Below, piece after piece: positions 9,938 to 20,437 of a DNA stretch of 64,000 bases. The first letter of the stretch is position 1; each line of letters begins with the position of its first letter. The translations under genes and the position numbers were made by a program. Source of the DNA: Candidatus Babelota bacterium (GTDB lineage: Bacteria > Babelota > Babeliae > Babelales > Vermiphilaceae); NCBI GenBank assembly GCA_013286935.1, contig JABDES010000004.1:1-64000 (forward strand). Reading direction: 5' to 3'. A model generated the notes under the pieces. It was not told the DNA's origin, made no database searches, and worked only from the letters and a program-made list of their open reading frames with translations.

Positions 9938-10256
9938 ATTGATCTTTCTGATATGGCTTTATCAATCCGTGCATATGCATCGGATTTTACAGGTATTACA
10001 TTGTTACTGTAGATTAAGGTGCATTTAATAATGATTTTGGCCCAATTATATGTATGATCCTTGCGTAGATGGCTTAAGGTGAGAGTCGTTCAATCTTACA
10101 AATAAAACCGTTTCTTTTCAAATAATAGTCATTGCCTGCAGGGCACAGGTCCTCATATCAAAATGAGTGAGTTATTTTACTGTACAAGATCCTAATGTAA
10201 TGATATTTTATTTTTTACATACTACTTATTTACCAATTTAACTTTTTTAGTTTTTT

Positions 10257-11804
10257 ATGCACGCAAAAATATTTTCAGCAATAACGCATGGAGTCGTCGC
10301 TCACAGCGTCGAAGTAGAAGTTGATGTTTCTTTTGGTCTTGTAAATTTTTATATAGTTGGGCTACCAGATACTGCCATTAAGGAAAGTGCAAAAAGGGTA
10401 CAATCAGCTTTAAAAAATAGCGGTCTTCCATTTCCTGCAAGACGGGTAACGGTAAATTTAGCGCCCGCCGACCTTAAAAAGGTTGGAACTCTTTTTGATT
10501 TACCCATCGCAATAGGTATTTTAATTGCCATTGATCACGTAACTATTGATCAACTTTTTTTAAGTGAGACACTCTTTATTGGCGAGCTTTCACTTGACGG
10601 TTCAATTCGACCAGTACGTGGTACGCTTGCAATTGCAAGTGATGCCATGTTGTTAGGAAAAAAACGGTTAATAGTTCCTAAGGAAAATGCTGCGGAGGCT
10701 GCTCTTATTTGCAATCTCGAAGTATTTAGTTTTAACCATTTAACTGAGTTGTTATCATTTCTGAGGGCAGAAACTGTTGTATTGCCTACATTAGCTCAAA
10801 ATCTTGATAATAGTGAGCGAGTGTATAATCCATCACTTGATTTTGGACAGGTTAAGGGGCAGCAGCTTGCCAAAAGAGCGTTGCAAATTTCAGCTGCAGG
10901 ACGCCATAATATTGTTTTAGTAGGAGCTCCCGGTTCAGGAAAAACAATGCTTGCCAAGCGTTTGCCAAGCATCATGCCACAGATGAGCTTTCAAGAAACG
11001 CTCGAGACAACAAAAATTTACTCTATTACGGGCAAGTTGCACAATGATGGTCTTGTAAAATCACGTCCATTTCGTAACCCGCATCATACTATTTCACAAG
11101 CTGGTCTTATTGGAGGTGGTTCTTACCCGCAACCGGGCGAAATTAGTCTTGCGCATAACGGTATTTTGTTTCTTGATGAGCTGACTGAATTTAAGCGCAC
11201 TACGCTTGAAGCTCTCAGGCAGCCATTGGAGGATGGTGAGGTGGTCATTGCTCGCGCACAGCAGGTTGTTAAATTTCCAAGTAATTTTTTAATGGTGGCG
11301 GCCCTTAATCCATGTCCATGCGGTTTTTTTGGTGATAAAAAACGTGCATGTTCCTGCTCACCGCAACACATTGCTATGTACATACAAAAGCTATCCGGTC
11401 CACTGCTTGATCGTATTGATCTACAAATTAATGTGAGCTCTATTGAGTATAACGATGCAACATCATTATCTTCTGTTGGACAAAGCTCTGCAGATCTTTT
11501 TGTATCGGTACTGCAGGCGCTTGAGTGGCAAAAAAAACGCTTTGGAAATGATGGAACATTTAACAGTACTATGTCGACTGATAGTATTGATAAGTATTGC
11601 GTGCTTACACCTGCTGCACAGCTTTTGATGCGTAAGGCATTTGATCGGTTGCTTTTGAGTATGCGCGGTTATCACAAAATTTTAAAACTTGCCCGCACCA
11701 TAGCAGATCTTGATGGTTCTGAATTGATTGATGTTGCTCATGCGCAAGAAGCGACTATGTATCGATCCCTTGATCAGTTTATTGATCGTCGTAAAAATCT
11801 ATGA
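10257..11804 (+). CDS. comM: YifB/ComM family Mg-chelatase-like AAA+ ATPase
   Basis: VGLPDTAIKESAKRVQSALKNSG, Walker A GAPGSGKTMLAKR, FRNPHHTISQAGLIGGG, NPCPCGFFGDKKRACSCSP. Confidence 0.92.
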   Translation: MHAKIFSAITHGVVAHSVEVEVDVSFGLVNFYIVGLPDTAIKESAKRVQSALKNSGLPFPARRVTVNLAPADLKKVGTLFDLPIAIGILIAIDHVTIDQLFLSETLFIGELSLDGSIRPVRGTLAIASDAMLLGKKRLIVPKENAAEAALICNLEVFSFNHLTELLSFLRAETVVLPTLAQNLDNSERVYNPSLDFGQVKGQQLAKRALQISAAGRHNIVLVGAPGSGKTMLAKRLPSIMPQMSFQETLETTKIYSITGKLHNDGLVKSRPFRNPHHTISQAGLIGGGSYPQPGEISLAHNGILFLDELTEFKRTTLEALRQPLEDGEVVIARAQQVVKFPSNFLMVAALNPCPCGFFGDKKRACSCSPQHIAMYIQKLSGPLLDRIDLQINVSSIEYNDATSLSSVGQSSADLFVSVLQALEWQKKRFGNDGTFNSTMSTDSIDKYCVLTPAAQLLMRKAFDRLLLSMRGYHKILKLARTIADLDGSELIDVAHAQEATMYRSLDQFIDRRKNL

Positions 11805-12214
11805 CCATTGGAATAGGCATTGACGCTGTCGAGATTGCCAAGTGTGTTGAATGGATAGCTTCAAGAGAACGGTTAAAACGAATATTTAGTGATTCCGAAA
11901 TAGCATACTGTTTTAGTGTTGAAAAATGTATAGCACAGCGCCTAGCGGCACGTTTTGCGGTGCGAGAAGCATTTTTTAAAGCATTACATAGCGCCAAATT
12001 ATCATTTGATATTCCTTTTTTGACATTATGTAAACAGATAGAGGTAAAGCAGGTGATTGGGTCAGCGCCAATTTTGGTGGCGCATTGGGATCAAATACTC
12101 ACTAAAGGTTCTGATGCTAACCCTCTTCAAACTCGTCTATCAATTACGCACACAAGCCAGGTGGCGATTGCGTATGTTATGCTTGTTGATCTTGTTAGCG
12201 AGCTGCCAGATTAG
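11801..12214 (+). CDS. acpS: Holo-[acyl-carrier-protein] synthase
   Basis: GIGIDAVEIAK..., AARFAVREAFFKAL, LSITHTSQVAIAYVM; overlaps comM stop by 4 nt. Confidence 0.85.
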   Translation: MTIGIGIDAVEIAKCVEWIASRERLKRIFSDSEIAYCFSVEKCIAQRLAARFAVREAFFKALHSAKLSFDIPFLTLCKQIEVKQVIGSAPILVAHWDQILTKGSDANPLQTRLSITHTSQVAIAYVMLVDLVSELPD

Positions 12215-13070
12215 TGGACTTTTTTCTTTGGTAATTTTTGTACAATCGATATCCGACAGATAGTAGTGCGATTGTTACTAATGGCAGAATAACCCGTGTT
12301 AAGGCAAGGTATTGCATGTCTTGTTCTTGTTTTTCCTGCTCATCAATGTTTTTTGCTACCTTTATATCCATTTTTGCTTCTTGTTCAAGATCTTTCATTA
12401 ATTGTTTTTTGCTGCGCTCTAGCAGTCTGCTTTGTTCATCTGCCAGTTCGGTCAATTCGTGATCGTTGAAATTCTCATAATCAGGATTTAATAGTGATGA
12501 GCTTTCTGTAGTCAAACTGGTCGGCTCAGACCTTTTTTTTATTTCTTCATGTATAGCCTCAAGTCGTTCCTCGTGTTCTTTGATGATTTCTCGACTACAA
12601 TCACTTTTCTTTTTCCCGGGTGCACCATTATTGTTTTCCTGCATAAATTCAGAAGACTGTTGCTCTTGCTTATTAGTATTCCTTGGCAATTGGATTACTT
12701 TCGCATCTATTTCTGTCTGCCGATTAAGAGTTTCAACTAGCTGGGATTTGTTGCTTTCTATTGACTTGGTTAGGTCATCTTTGTGGCTATTTAAAACACG
12801 ATCACCAAGCTCCTCATATGCGGGATTTAATGTCGATATGTTCTGTGGCGAGTAGCGTTCAATGAGATTTGGTATTCTCTTTAGTGCGCCTCTTAGTTCT
12901 ATTTCTTTTTTTACTGCTTCCAGCTCAGCCTCATGTCCTTTAATCGCTTCTAGGAGAAGATCACTTTCTTTTGATATCGGTCTTGATTTATCGGCACCAA
13001 CGAGGTCGGCTATTCCAAGTAATAATAAAAATACCGCTATATACACACTATGGTTCATAAGTTTGCCCAT
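12195..13070 (-). CDS. Signal peptide + coiled coil + C-terminal TM protein
   Basis: N-term hydrophobic MNHSVYIAVFLLLLGIADLVGA; internal repeat of 'EAELEAVKKEIELR.../HEERLEAIHEEIKKR'; C-term TM then YRLYKNYQRKK. Confidence 0.65.
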   Translation of the reverse strand: MGKLMNHSVYIAVFLLLLGIADLVGADKSRPISKESDLLLEAIKGHEAELEAVKKEIELRGALKRIPNLIERYSPQNISTLNPAYEELGDRVLNSHKDDLTKSIESNKSQLVETLNRQTEIDAKVIQLPRNTNKQEQQSSEFMQENNNGAPGKKKSDCSREIIKEHEERLEAIHEEIKKRSEPTSLTTESSSLLNPDYENFNDHELTELADEQSRLLERSKKQLMKDLEQEAKMDIKVAKNIDEQEKQEQDMQYLALTRVILPLVTIALLSVGYRLYKNYQRKKSTNLAAR

Positions 13071-13232
13071 TAAAGTTTTAAACCTGTTTCGATTGAATGA
13101 AAGACTTGTATAAATGGATTATTAGTCTGCAATTGCAAGGCTTACGACTCTCAGCATGGCACAGTTTGTAATACAAAATCAAATAAATTTTTCTTTGCAA
13201 GAGTATAAAGATCACATATAGTACGACATGTT

Positions 13233-13778
13233 TTATTTTTTGACTTCAGTTTGATCTTTTGCTTGCCCTGTTGAGGTAACGGCGTTCTTTTGTTTCCAAT
13301 TGTAGATTAGATGGCCAGCAGTTAATAATGTGGCGACAAAAGCTATGGCAAAAAGAGTTTGGTTTGTAATCTGTCGTTCTAGCCTATTAGACTCTAATTC
13401 TTGATTAGCAATCTTTATTCCTTCCTGTTTCATTCGATCAAGTAGCTCTCCTTCTCTTTTAAGCTCGTTCTCTAGGACGCCTTCGCTGCGTTCTACCCGT
13501 CTGGTATATTCGTCCCGTAATTCAATAAGATCTGCATCGGTCGAGTTATTATATTTGTCTGACGATGCTTTCTTGGTTGCTCTTTGTTCAATCTCTTGAT
13601 TAATACCTTCAAGTGCTTTTTTCCACCCTTCAAGGTATTGCTCAGCACGGATGACTGGCCTGTGAGCATATGCTGCCCCCTTGCCGAGTGTCGATTTAGT
13701 GGATGATGACTCAGATGAGACCGCTTGGGATGGTGTTATCAATAATAGAGATAATGATATCCAAATAGTATGTTCCAC
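13233..13778 (-). CDS. Signal peptide + coiled coil + C-terminal TM protein
   Basis: MEHTIWISLSLLLITPSQAVSS; helical charged middle; TM then HLIYNWKQKN. Confidence 0.65.
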   Translation of the reverse strand: MEHTIWISLSLLLITPSQAVSSESSSTKSTLGKGAAYAHRPVIRAEQYLEGWKKALEGINQEIEQRATKKASSDKYNNSTDADLIELRDEYTRRVERSEGVLENELKREGELLDRMKQEGIKIANQELESNRLERQITNQTLFAIAFVATLLTAGHLIYNWKQKNAVTSTGQAKDQTEVKK

Positions 13779-14287
13779 AGATTTGCTCCTTTATTAAGGT
13801 GTCGTAACGCGTATGCAAACAAATTTTTTGTCATTATTGCTTTCAATATAGCGCAATTTACAATACAAAATCAAGTATATTTTTCTATATGGCAATCTGT
13901 CCATGAAATTTTATGACGAGATGTATAGTCTCGTCGTTATTAATGTGTCTATCTTGATTCTTTATCCTAATTAACTGATTTTGCAGCTTTGCTATTGGTT
14001 TAATGATCAAGTAGGGTTAAATTTTGACTATAAATGGATCTGTTCATTATTAAAAAGCGGACATTTTCATTTGTCAGCGACAACACACTGCGTTCAGTTG
14101 ATTAATTCAGACAGTATTGGTATATTATATATAATAAAGCTCGATTGTTTGCTACCTATGATTAAAAAATGCATCAATTTGGAAATAAACATTGCTATTC
14201 GTTGCTTTTTTATACTAAAGTGCAATTACATGTAAATACTGACTATAATCGATTTTGATAATGTAAATTTTCCATCAAAGGAATGCC

Positions 14288-15130
14288 ATGCTTAAACGAT
14301 TTTATGTGAATACATCTCTTATGTTGTGCTATGCAGTGGTGGCGACCTTTACCATCTCCTTAGATGCTGTACTACATAGGGTTACCAATGTTTTTGTGGT
14401 AAATGCCATTCAGCAACCTGACATGATTCCTGGCAATAAGCTTGTCGTTATCATGGGTGAGCCTGGTGGCAAGGTTCCTCTGGTAGCAGAGGCCTATTGG
14501 CCCGCACCGGGTACAACTTTTTACATACCTGGCCTTAATGGTACGAAAAGGCAAGCAGCCAACATAGCGCAGATAACGCGCTCATATGGCCTTTTTAAAA
14601 ATGAAGCATATACTTTTTCGCAAGCGCTTGACCTTGATGGATTGATGGTCAATTTAACGCAAGAGGTTACTGGCACTGCGTATGGAAGCGCTCTTAAAGT
14701 TGGCCTGAATGTTCCGACACTCGGTCTGAAACCAAAAGTTGTGCAGGACAATCGGTGGCACACTTTGGAAATTCCACGCCAAACAAAAAATGGTACCGTA
14801 TCTGGTACGTGGCTTATCAATTATTGTTGCTTCCAAACCCCTTTTGTACCGCTAGACAGCTCAAAAGGTTCGATTATGAGTCATTTTACGCCATCACGTA
14901 TTATTTCCGGTCTGGGGGCTATTGCTGCATCGGTGGGCGGATTTAAACTGTGGCGAGCCGAGCTGGATGACATTTATCATGATGTGGCCGATTTGGCTAA
15001 CAAATTACCTGTTCCAGTGGTGCCGGAAGGCTATGAGCTACAGAAAGTTCGACAGGAATATATTCAAAACAATAGAATGAGCGATATTCTTATACGATCT
15101 TTTGATGATGTTAAGAAAAATGGCCTTTAG
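14288..15130 (+). CDS. Exported paralog family member, N-terminal part (likely frameshifted)
   Basis: Contains family pattern ...AYWPAPGTTFYIPG...ITRSYGLFKNEAYTFSQALDLDGL...; TM1 RIISGLGAIAASVGGFKLW. Confidence 0.65.
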   Translation: MLKRFYVNTSLMLCYAVVATFTISLDAVLHRVTNVFVVNAIQQPDMIPGNKLVVIMGEPGGKVPLVAEAYWPAPGTTFYIPGLNGTKRQAANIAQITRSYGLFKNEAYTFSQALDLDGLMVNLTQEVTGTAYGSALKVGLNVPTLGLKPKVVQDNRWHTLEIPRQTKNGTVSGTWLINYCCFQTPFVPLDSSKGSIMSHFTPSRIISGLGAIAASVGGFKLWRAELDDIYHDVADLANKLPVPVVPEGYELQKVRQEYIQNNRMSDILIRSFDDVKKNGL

Positions 15131-15144
15131 TTGGTAGTCATTAT

Positions 15145-15690
15145 TTGATACACCCACAAAGTGACGTAGATTGGAGTTCAAGTGTAAATAATCAACTAGA
15201 AGAGGTTGCTTACAGGCAACTCGATCATACAAGTAATCGATTGCAAAGTGACTTGTTCTATTTGTACAACATTGTTAAAAATGCGGCCCCACAAGCGTCT
15301 TTTGGTGATTTTGATGCATCTAAAATGAGTGACACACCGAATTTTGAAAACATTAAAAAGCTTGCAGATATACTCGAAGTAGGGTTGAATAACCCTCAAT
15401 TGGATTCACCATTAAAGACGCAAATTTATAATGGCTACAAAGAGGCATTTCTTAGGGCCAATGATGATTCCAATTTTAATAGAGAGCGTTTAAAGACCGA
15501 GGTTGCTTTTGCAATCAAAGCATTAGAATCAAAGGTCTTTTGGAACAAGCCATATTTCGGCTTTAGGACGGAAACGGTTAAAATCATGGGCGCTCTTGCT
15601 GTCCTGGCAGCCATTTTTTGGGCATTATCCACCTGGCGGCCACTGTGGTACGAGGACGTTGTGTATATCGTTGAGTATAAGCCGAATTAG
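15145..15690 (+). CDS. Linker + C-terminal TM protein; probable 3' part of the 14288 gene
   Basis: No good start (TTG); frame is open from 15115, overlapping the stop of the upstream ORF; C-term TM IMGALAVLAAIFWALSTW. Confidence 0.45.
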   Translation: MIHPQSDVDWSSSVNNQLEEVAYRQLDHTSNRLQSDLFYLYNIVKNAAPQASFGDFDASKMSDTPNFENIKKLADILEVGLNNPQLDSPLKTQIYNGYKEAFLRANDDSNFNRERLKTEVAFAIKALESKVFWNKPYFGFRTETVKIMGALAVLAAIFWALSTWRPLWYEDVVYIVEYKPN

Positions 15691-15766
15691 ATGTAACACC
15701 GATGTGCAACGTTCTACAAAGTCATCCAAATGAGTGGCGTTATGAACAAAAAGATAAAGAATTTTA

Positions 15767-15830
15767 AGCTGGATTACTTCGGTTGGATCGTCGCAACGAC
15801 GATCCAACCGAGTTTGTGTTAATGTAATGC
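15767..15830. repeat. Dispersed intergenic repeat copy 1 with hairpin
   Basis: AGCTGGATTACTTCGGTTGGATCGTCGCAACGACGATCCAACCGAGTTTGTGTTAATGTA; hairpin 15780-15793 / 15797-15810 is a perfect 14-bp stem. Related copy at 23908. Confidence 0.65.
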
Positions 15831-15865
15831 GGTGTGAGCTATAAAAGTGCTTTTGATTGTCGTTT

Positions 15866-16867
15866 CTACCACTCAAGCGATCCGGCCGTTTGATATTCAG
15901 TCACACGTGTTTCAAAAAAGTTTTTCTCTTTGCTTAAGTCCGTTGACTGTGACATCCACATGAATGGATTGCTTGTGCCATACACTTTTGGCAGATCTAT
16001 GCGCTCAAGTCTTCTGTCGGCGATATATTCGACATATTCGCCAAATTGTATTGCATTTATTCCAAGCATGCCTTGCGGGCAGGCATCACATGCATATGAT
16101 TTTTCCAGCTCTACAGCGCGCTCAATCAGGCTTGATATTTCTCGCTTGAACTCAGGGGTCCAGACAAGAGGATTTTCTTCTTTGATGGTATTAATCAAAT
16201 CGCAACCAAATGCTAAGTGAATGCTTTCGTCACGCATAATATATTCAAACTGTTGTCCAATGCCAACCATTTTATTTTGTCGTCGCAGGGCGAGCATCAT
16301 TGCAAAACCAGCATAAAATAAAATACCTTCCATGATCACATAAAAACCGATTAGATCTCTTAAAAATCGCTGAATGTTTTCAGGGCTATTGGTTGTAAAT
16401 GTTGGATCCAAAAGAGATTGAGTCAAACTGACTACGAATTCATCTTTTGCTTTGATGCTAGGAATTGATTCATACATACCATAAATATAATCAGGATCAA
16501 GTCCTAATGTGTCACAGCAGTAAATAAAGGTGTCAGTATGTACAGCTTCCTCATACGCTTGTCGGAGCAAATATTGGCGGCATTCTGGATTTGTAATGTG
16601 GCGATAAACGGTTAGAACAATATTGTTTGCAGTTAACGACTCTGCCGTTGAAAAAAAGCCTAAATTCCATAAAATTAATCGTCGTTCAACGTCACTCAAA
16701 AAGGTTGTAGAACGCCATTGTTCAACATCTTTTTGCATTGAAATTTCTTCAGGTGTCCAGTTGTTTGCAACGCCATCTTTATAGTGTTGACGTGCCCACA
16801 AATAGCGCATTGGAAGAATTTTGTTCGGATCTATTATTGAATTATTAATTATACCTTTGATGACCAT
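15866..16867 (-). CDS. nrdB: Ribonucleotide reductase R2 subunit, class Ic-like
   Basis: FFSTAESLTANN, EEAVHTDTF, MRDESIHLAFG metal-ligand motifs. Confidence 0.92.
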   Translation of the reverse strand: MVIKGIINNSIIDPNKILPMRYLWARQHYKDGVANNWTPEEISMQKDVEQWRSTTFLSDVERRLILWNLGFFSTAESLTANNIVLTVYRHITNPECRQYLLRQAYEEAVHTDTFIYCCDTLGLDPDYIYGMYESIPSIKAKDEFVVSLTQSLLDPTFTTNSPENIQRFLRDLIGFYVIMEGILFYAGFAMMLALRRQNKMVGIGQQFEYIMRDESIHLAFGCDLINTIKEENPLVWTPEFKREISSLIERAVELEKSYACDACPQGMLGINAIQFGEYVEYIADRRLERIDLPKVYGTSNPFMWMSQSTDLSKEKNFFETRVTEYQTAGSLEW

Positions 16868-16903
16868 GGAGAATTTCCCTTCAGGGTGCGGTGTTAACTT
16901 GAA

Positions 16904-19501
16904 TTATTGACATGCTTCACATTCGGAGTCGTCGGAGTTTACTGAAAATAGACAAGCGGTTGCTGGTGGTTCTTGCGAGGTTGCTGGTAGCTGTGTGTTT
17001 GCCATAGATTGACTGTCATCTGAGCATACAGTGTCGCTTTTTATAGCGCCATACTCTCTTTTTTGTGTATACCCAAACTTTTTGGCATCTAAAGTTGATT
17101 TTTCTATTTGTGTTGCTCCAAGCGTGCGCAAATAGTAGTGTGTTTTGAGTCCTGCATGCCATCCTGCAAAATAAATATCACTTAAGAGTTTTCCAGAAAC
17201 GCCCTTCAAAAAGACATTGTGCGATTGACTTTGATCTATCCATTTGCCGCGATTAGCCGTGATTTGAATAAGCCAAATAGGATCAATTTCAAATACCTCC
17301 TTATATTTGTCTTTGAGTGGTTGTGGTATGTTTTCAATCTGTTGAACACTACCATCATAGTATTTCAGCTGATCTAACATATCTTGGCTCCAGAGACCGA
17401 GGGCCTTAAGGTCTTGAATCAAATATTTATTTACTATGGTAAATTCACCTACCATATTCGATTTTACATACAAATTTTTGTAAATCGGTTCTATGCAGGG
17501 AAATGAGCCGGCTATGTTGGATATTGTAGCGGTTGGTGCAATGGCCATCACATTAGAATTACGCATTCCATACTGGGCTACATGATCTCTTACTGGCTTC
17601 CAATCAAGCGTGCATTTTGTATTGTCTGTTGAGATAGTAAGCGGTATGCCGCGTTCGCGCTCTAAAAGGCCAAGAGTGTCTATAGGAAAGATATTACGAT
17701 CCCATTTTGACCCTTTATATGAAGCATATGTGCCACGCTCTTTTGCAAGGCGCGATGATCCTAAAATGGCGTGATATGATATTTTTTCCATTATGGTGTC
17801 AGCATGAGTCAACGCTGCTGGGTCAGAAAAATTGATTCCCATCTTATACAGAGCATCTTGAAAGCCCATAAGGCCAAGTCCTACGGGTCTATGTTTGAAG
17901 TTAGAATTTTTTGCTTCCGTAGTTGGGTAAAAATTTATATCAATTACATTATCAAGCATGCGCACAGCCGTTGCTGCTGTATTGGACAAAAGTTCTTCAT
18001 CTAATGCGCCATCTTTGATATGGCATGCAAGATTAATAGAGCCCAAATTGCAAACGGCAGTTTCATCAGCTGACGTGTTAAGTGTAATCTCTGTGCACAG
18101 GTTTGAACTATGCACCACACCTACATGGTCTTGTGGCGATCGAATATTGCATGGGTCTTTAAAGGTAATCCATGGATGGCCTGTTTCAAACAACCGACTC
18201 AACATTTTTCGCCATAAATCGGAAGCTTCAATAATCTTGAAAAATTTTAAGACACCTTGTTTTGCGAGCTCTTCATACTCATGATAGCGTATTTCAAAAG
18301 CCTTTCCGTACAGTTCATGGAGGTCTGGTGTTTCGTCTGGAGAAAATAATGTCCACGAGGCATTGGCAAGAACGCGTTTCATAAAGAGATCTGGTATCCA
18401 GTTTGCTGTGTTAATGTCATGTGTTCTACGACGCTCGTCTCCAGTGTTTCGTCGTAAATCGAGAAAATCTTCAATATCCAAATGCCATGTTTCTAAATAT
18501 ACACAGGAGGCGCCACGTCGGCTCCCTGATCGACTAATAGCTGCCGTTACGTCATTTGCAATCTTTAGGAATGGCACAACACCTTGCGTTGGCATGCCAA
18601 TCGATTTAATAGGAGCGCCCGTTGCTCGCAAAGAGGTCCAGTCATTTGCAACGCCACCAGACCATTTTGAAAGTTGCGCGTTGTCGCCAAGACATTTAAA
18701 TATGTGCGCTAGATCATCTTTTACGGTGGTAAGGAAACATGAGCTTAGCTGAGGGCGAACTCTGCCTGAATGCAAGAGTGTTGGTGTGCTTGGAATATAT
18801 CGCAGGGTGGACATAGCGTTGTAAAACTGTATTGCTTTTTCGTTTTTATCCGACTCATTATAACAGAGTCCCATGGCTATACGCATCCAAAATGCTTGCG
18901 GAAACTCTATCCGAACCGAGCCGTTTTTAACAAGATAGCGCTCGTATAGCGTTCTCATGCCCATATAGTCTAGTAATGTATCGCGATCTGTATGTAGCTG
19001 CTTTGAGAGGTACGCAAGGTCAAATTGGGCAAGTTTAGGATCAAAAATCTTAGCGGATACACCCTTAGTAATACCGTCAATAAAGCAGGATCGATATAAT
19101 GCTTCCATTGCCGTCTGTTCCTGAGGAACATTTTTCATAATTTGGCATGCTAATTTTTTAAAAAGTAATCGCGCAGCAAGATAGCCATACGCAGGATCAC
19201 GTTCTATAAAACCGGCGCTTGCCATTATAAGGGCGTCAAAAATCTCTTGCGACATGACTCCGTCAAATATATTTTTGAGCGCTTCCTTGAGTATAGCGCC
19301 GATATTAATATCGGCTGAATTTTGTATATCAAGAGTCGCCAGTAAGATGGTGCGCTTGATGCGAGCAATATCGAGATACTCTGTTGTGCCATCTGCCCGA
19401 TGTACTTTGTACTCGGAACATTGCTTTTCTAATCCTAGCTCACTTTCTGTGGGCCACAAAAATGACATGTTCCTTTTTACAGAGTCACAATTTTGATTCA
19501 T
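16904..19501 (-). CDS. nrdA: Ribonucleoside-diphosphate reductase alpha subunit with N-terminal ATP-cone
   Basis: ATP-cone YKVHRADGTTEYLDIARIKRTI; STPTLLHSGRVRPQLSSCFL; NLCTEI; NSNVMAIAPTATISNIAGS; C-term CEAC. ORF track start at 19723 looks too far upstream; 19501 or 19468 likely. Confidence 0.92.
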   Translation of the reverse strand: MNQNCDSVKRNMSFLWPTESELGLEKQCSEYKVHRADGTTEYLDIARIKRTILLATLDIQNSADINIGAILKEALKNIFDGVMSQEIFDALIMASAGFIERDPAYGYLAARLLFKKLACQIMKNVPQEQTAMEALYRSCFIDGITKGVSAKIFDPKLAQFDLAYLSKQLHTDRDTLLDYMGMRTLYERYLVKNGSVRIEFPQAFWMRIAMGLCYNESDKNEKAIQFYNAMSTLRYIPSTPTLLHSGRVRPQLSSCFLTTVKDDLAHIFKCLGDNAQLSKWSGGVANDWTSLRATGAPIKSIGMPTQGVVPFLKIANDVTAAISRSGSRRGASCVYLETWHLDIEDFLDLRRNTGDERRRTHDINTANWIPDLFMKRVLANASWTLFSPDETPDLHELYGKAFEIRYHEYEELAKQGVLKFFKIIEASDLWRKMLSRLFETGHPWITFKDPCNIRSPQDHVGVVHSSNLCTEITLNTSADETAVCNLGSINLACHIKDGALDEELLSNTAATAVRMLDNVIDINFYPTTEAKNSNFKHRPVGLGLMGFQDALYKMGINFSDPAALTHADTIMEKISYHAILGSSRLAKERGTYASYKGSKWDRNIFPIDTLGLLERERGIPLTISTDNTKCTLDWKPVRDHVAQYGMRNSNVMAIAPTATISNIAGSFPCIEPIYKNLYVKSNMVGEFTIVNKYLIQDLKALGLWSQDMLDQLKYYDGSVQQIENIPQPLKDKYKEVFEIDPIWLIQITANRGKWIDQSQSHNVFLKGVSGKLLSDIYFAGWHAGLKTHYYLRTLGATQIEKSTLDAKKFGYTQKREYGAIKSDTVCSDDSQSMANTQLPATSQEPPATACLFSVNSDDSECEACQ

Positions 19502-19897
19502 ACAAACCTTCAAACCTTTCGAGCAAACCTTTCGTGGGCCAAACATATGATGAAAAATAAATAAAAGAAGGCAATACGCCCCCCTGGTGGTTTTTGTAGA
19601 AATATCATCAAAAACCTTACGTCGACTATAGGCAATGGTAAATAATGTAATATCTACCGTGATGGGTGGGGTTAGATATGTTACTACATAAATGTAGCGT
19701 TTTAATTGTTTAGAATCAAACATATTTTGAAAAATAATAACATAATCTCATTGATCCATTCTGCTCATTATAACAACGTAAACTAGGGGTCAAACAAGCA
19801 GAATTCGGCTACTTTAAGACTATTGAAATCTAGGAATCCCCCTTGCTAAGATTATATCAATAGGTATCATTGAAAAAACTAATAAGGAGGCGTACTG

Positions 19898-20425
19898 ATG
19901 AAAAAAATATCCATTTTATCTGCTCTTATAGCAGCTAACTGTATAATGTTTAATGCGACTACTGTTGTAGCCGTGCATAATGCCAAAACTATTCCAAAGC
20001 AGATACATCTTTTAGCAACAGCCAAAGAGTTTAATGATGCAGTAAGTCGATATCCGTATATGCTGATAGAGTTGTTTGCCGACTATTGCAGCCATTGCCA
20101 GCAAGCCAAGATTCCGTTTGAGACTGTTGCGCACAGTAAAGAATTTTCTAAAATAGAGTTTGCACGTATCGATATTGAAAAAATGAGCGACTTTGCGCAG
20201 GAGCATGGAGTGCAGTCAATTCCGACTTTTTGGTACTTTAAGGATGGGGTCAAAATACATTCGGAAGAAGGGGTAAAGGATAGCAATCTTTTAGAAAGTC
20301 ACTTGCGAGAGCTTCTAAAAAAATTTTTTCCAACACAAGATACATTTAAAAAAAAAATTTCCAAAAAACGTAAATCAAATCGCCCAAGAGGTTACTGTAG
20401 TGGTAAAAATTGCAAAAAAGAATAG
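19898..20425 (+). CDS. Exported thioredoxin-like protein
   Basis: Signal peptide; LFADYCSHCQQAKIPFETVA (CxxC) ... IPTFWYFKDG; GGAGG SD. Confidence 0.82.
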   Translation: MKKISILSALIAANCIMFNATTVVAVHNAKTIPKQIHLLATAKEFNDAVSRYPYMLIELFADYCSHCQQAKIPFETVAHSKEFSKIEFARIDIEKMSDFAQEHGVQSIPTFWYFKDGVKIHSEEGVKDSNLLESHLRELLKKFFPTQDTFKKKISKKRKSNRPRGYCSGKNCKKE

Positions 20426-20437
20426 GGATTTGTAACG

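Noticed and set aside
15625-15876. Small minus ORFs 15625-15876 and 23791-24033 as related genes
   Set aside because: Similarity comes from the dispersed palindromic repeat they cross; no SD or coding character.
19502-19723. Extended N terminus of NrdA
   Set aside because: Hydrophobic, non-homologous-looking leader; ATP-cone and plausible starts lie at 19501/19468.
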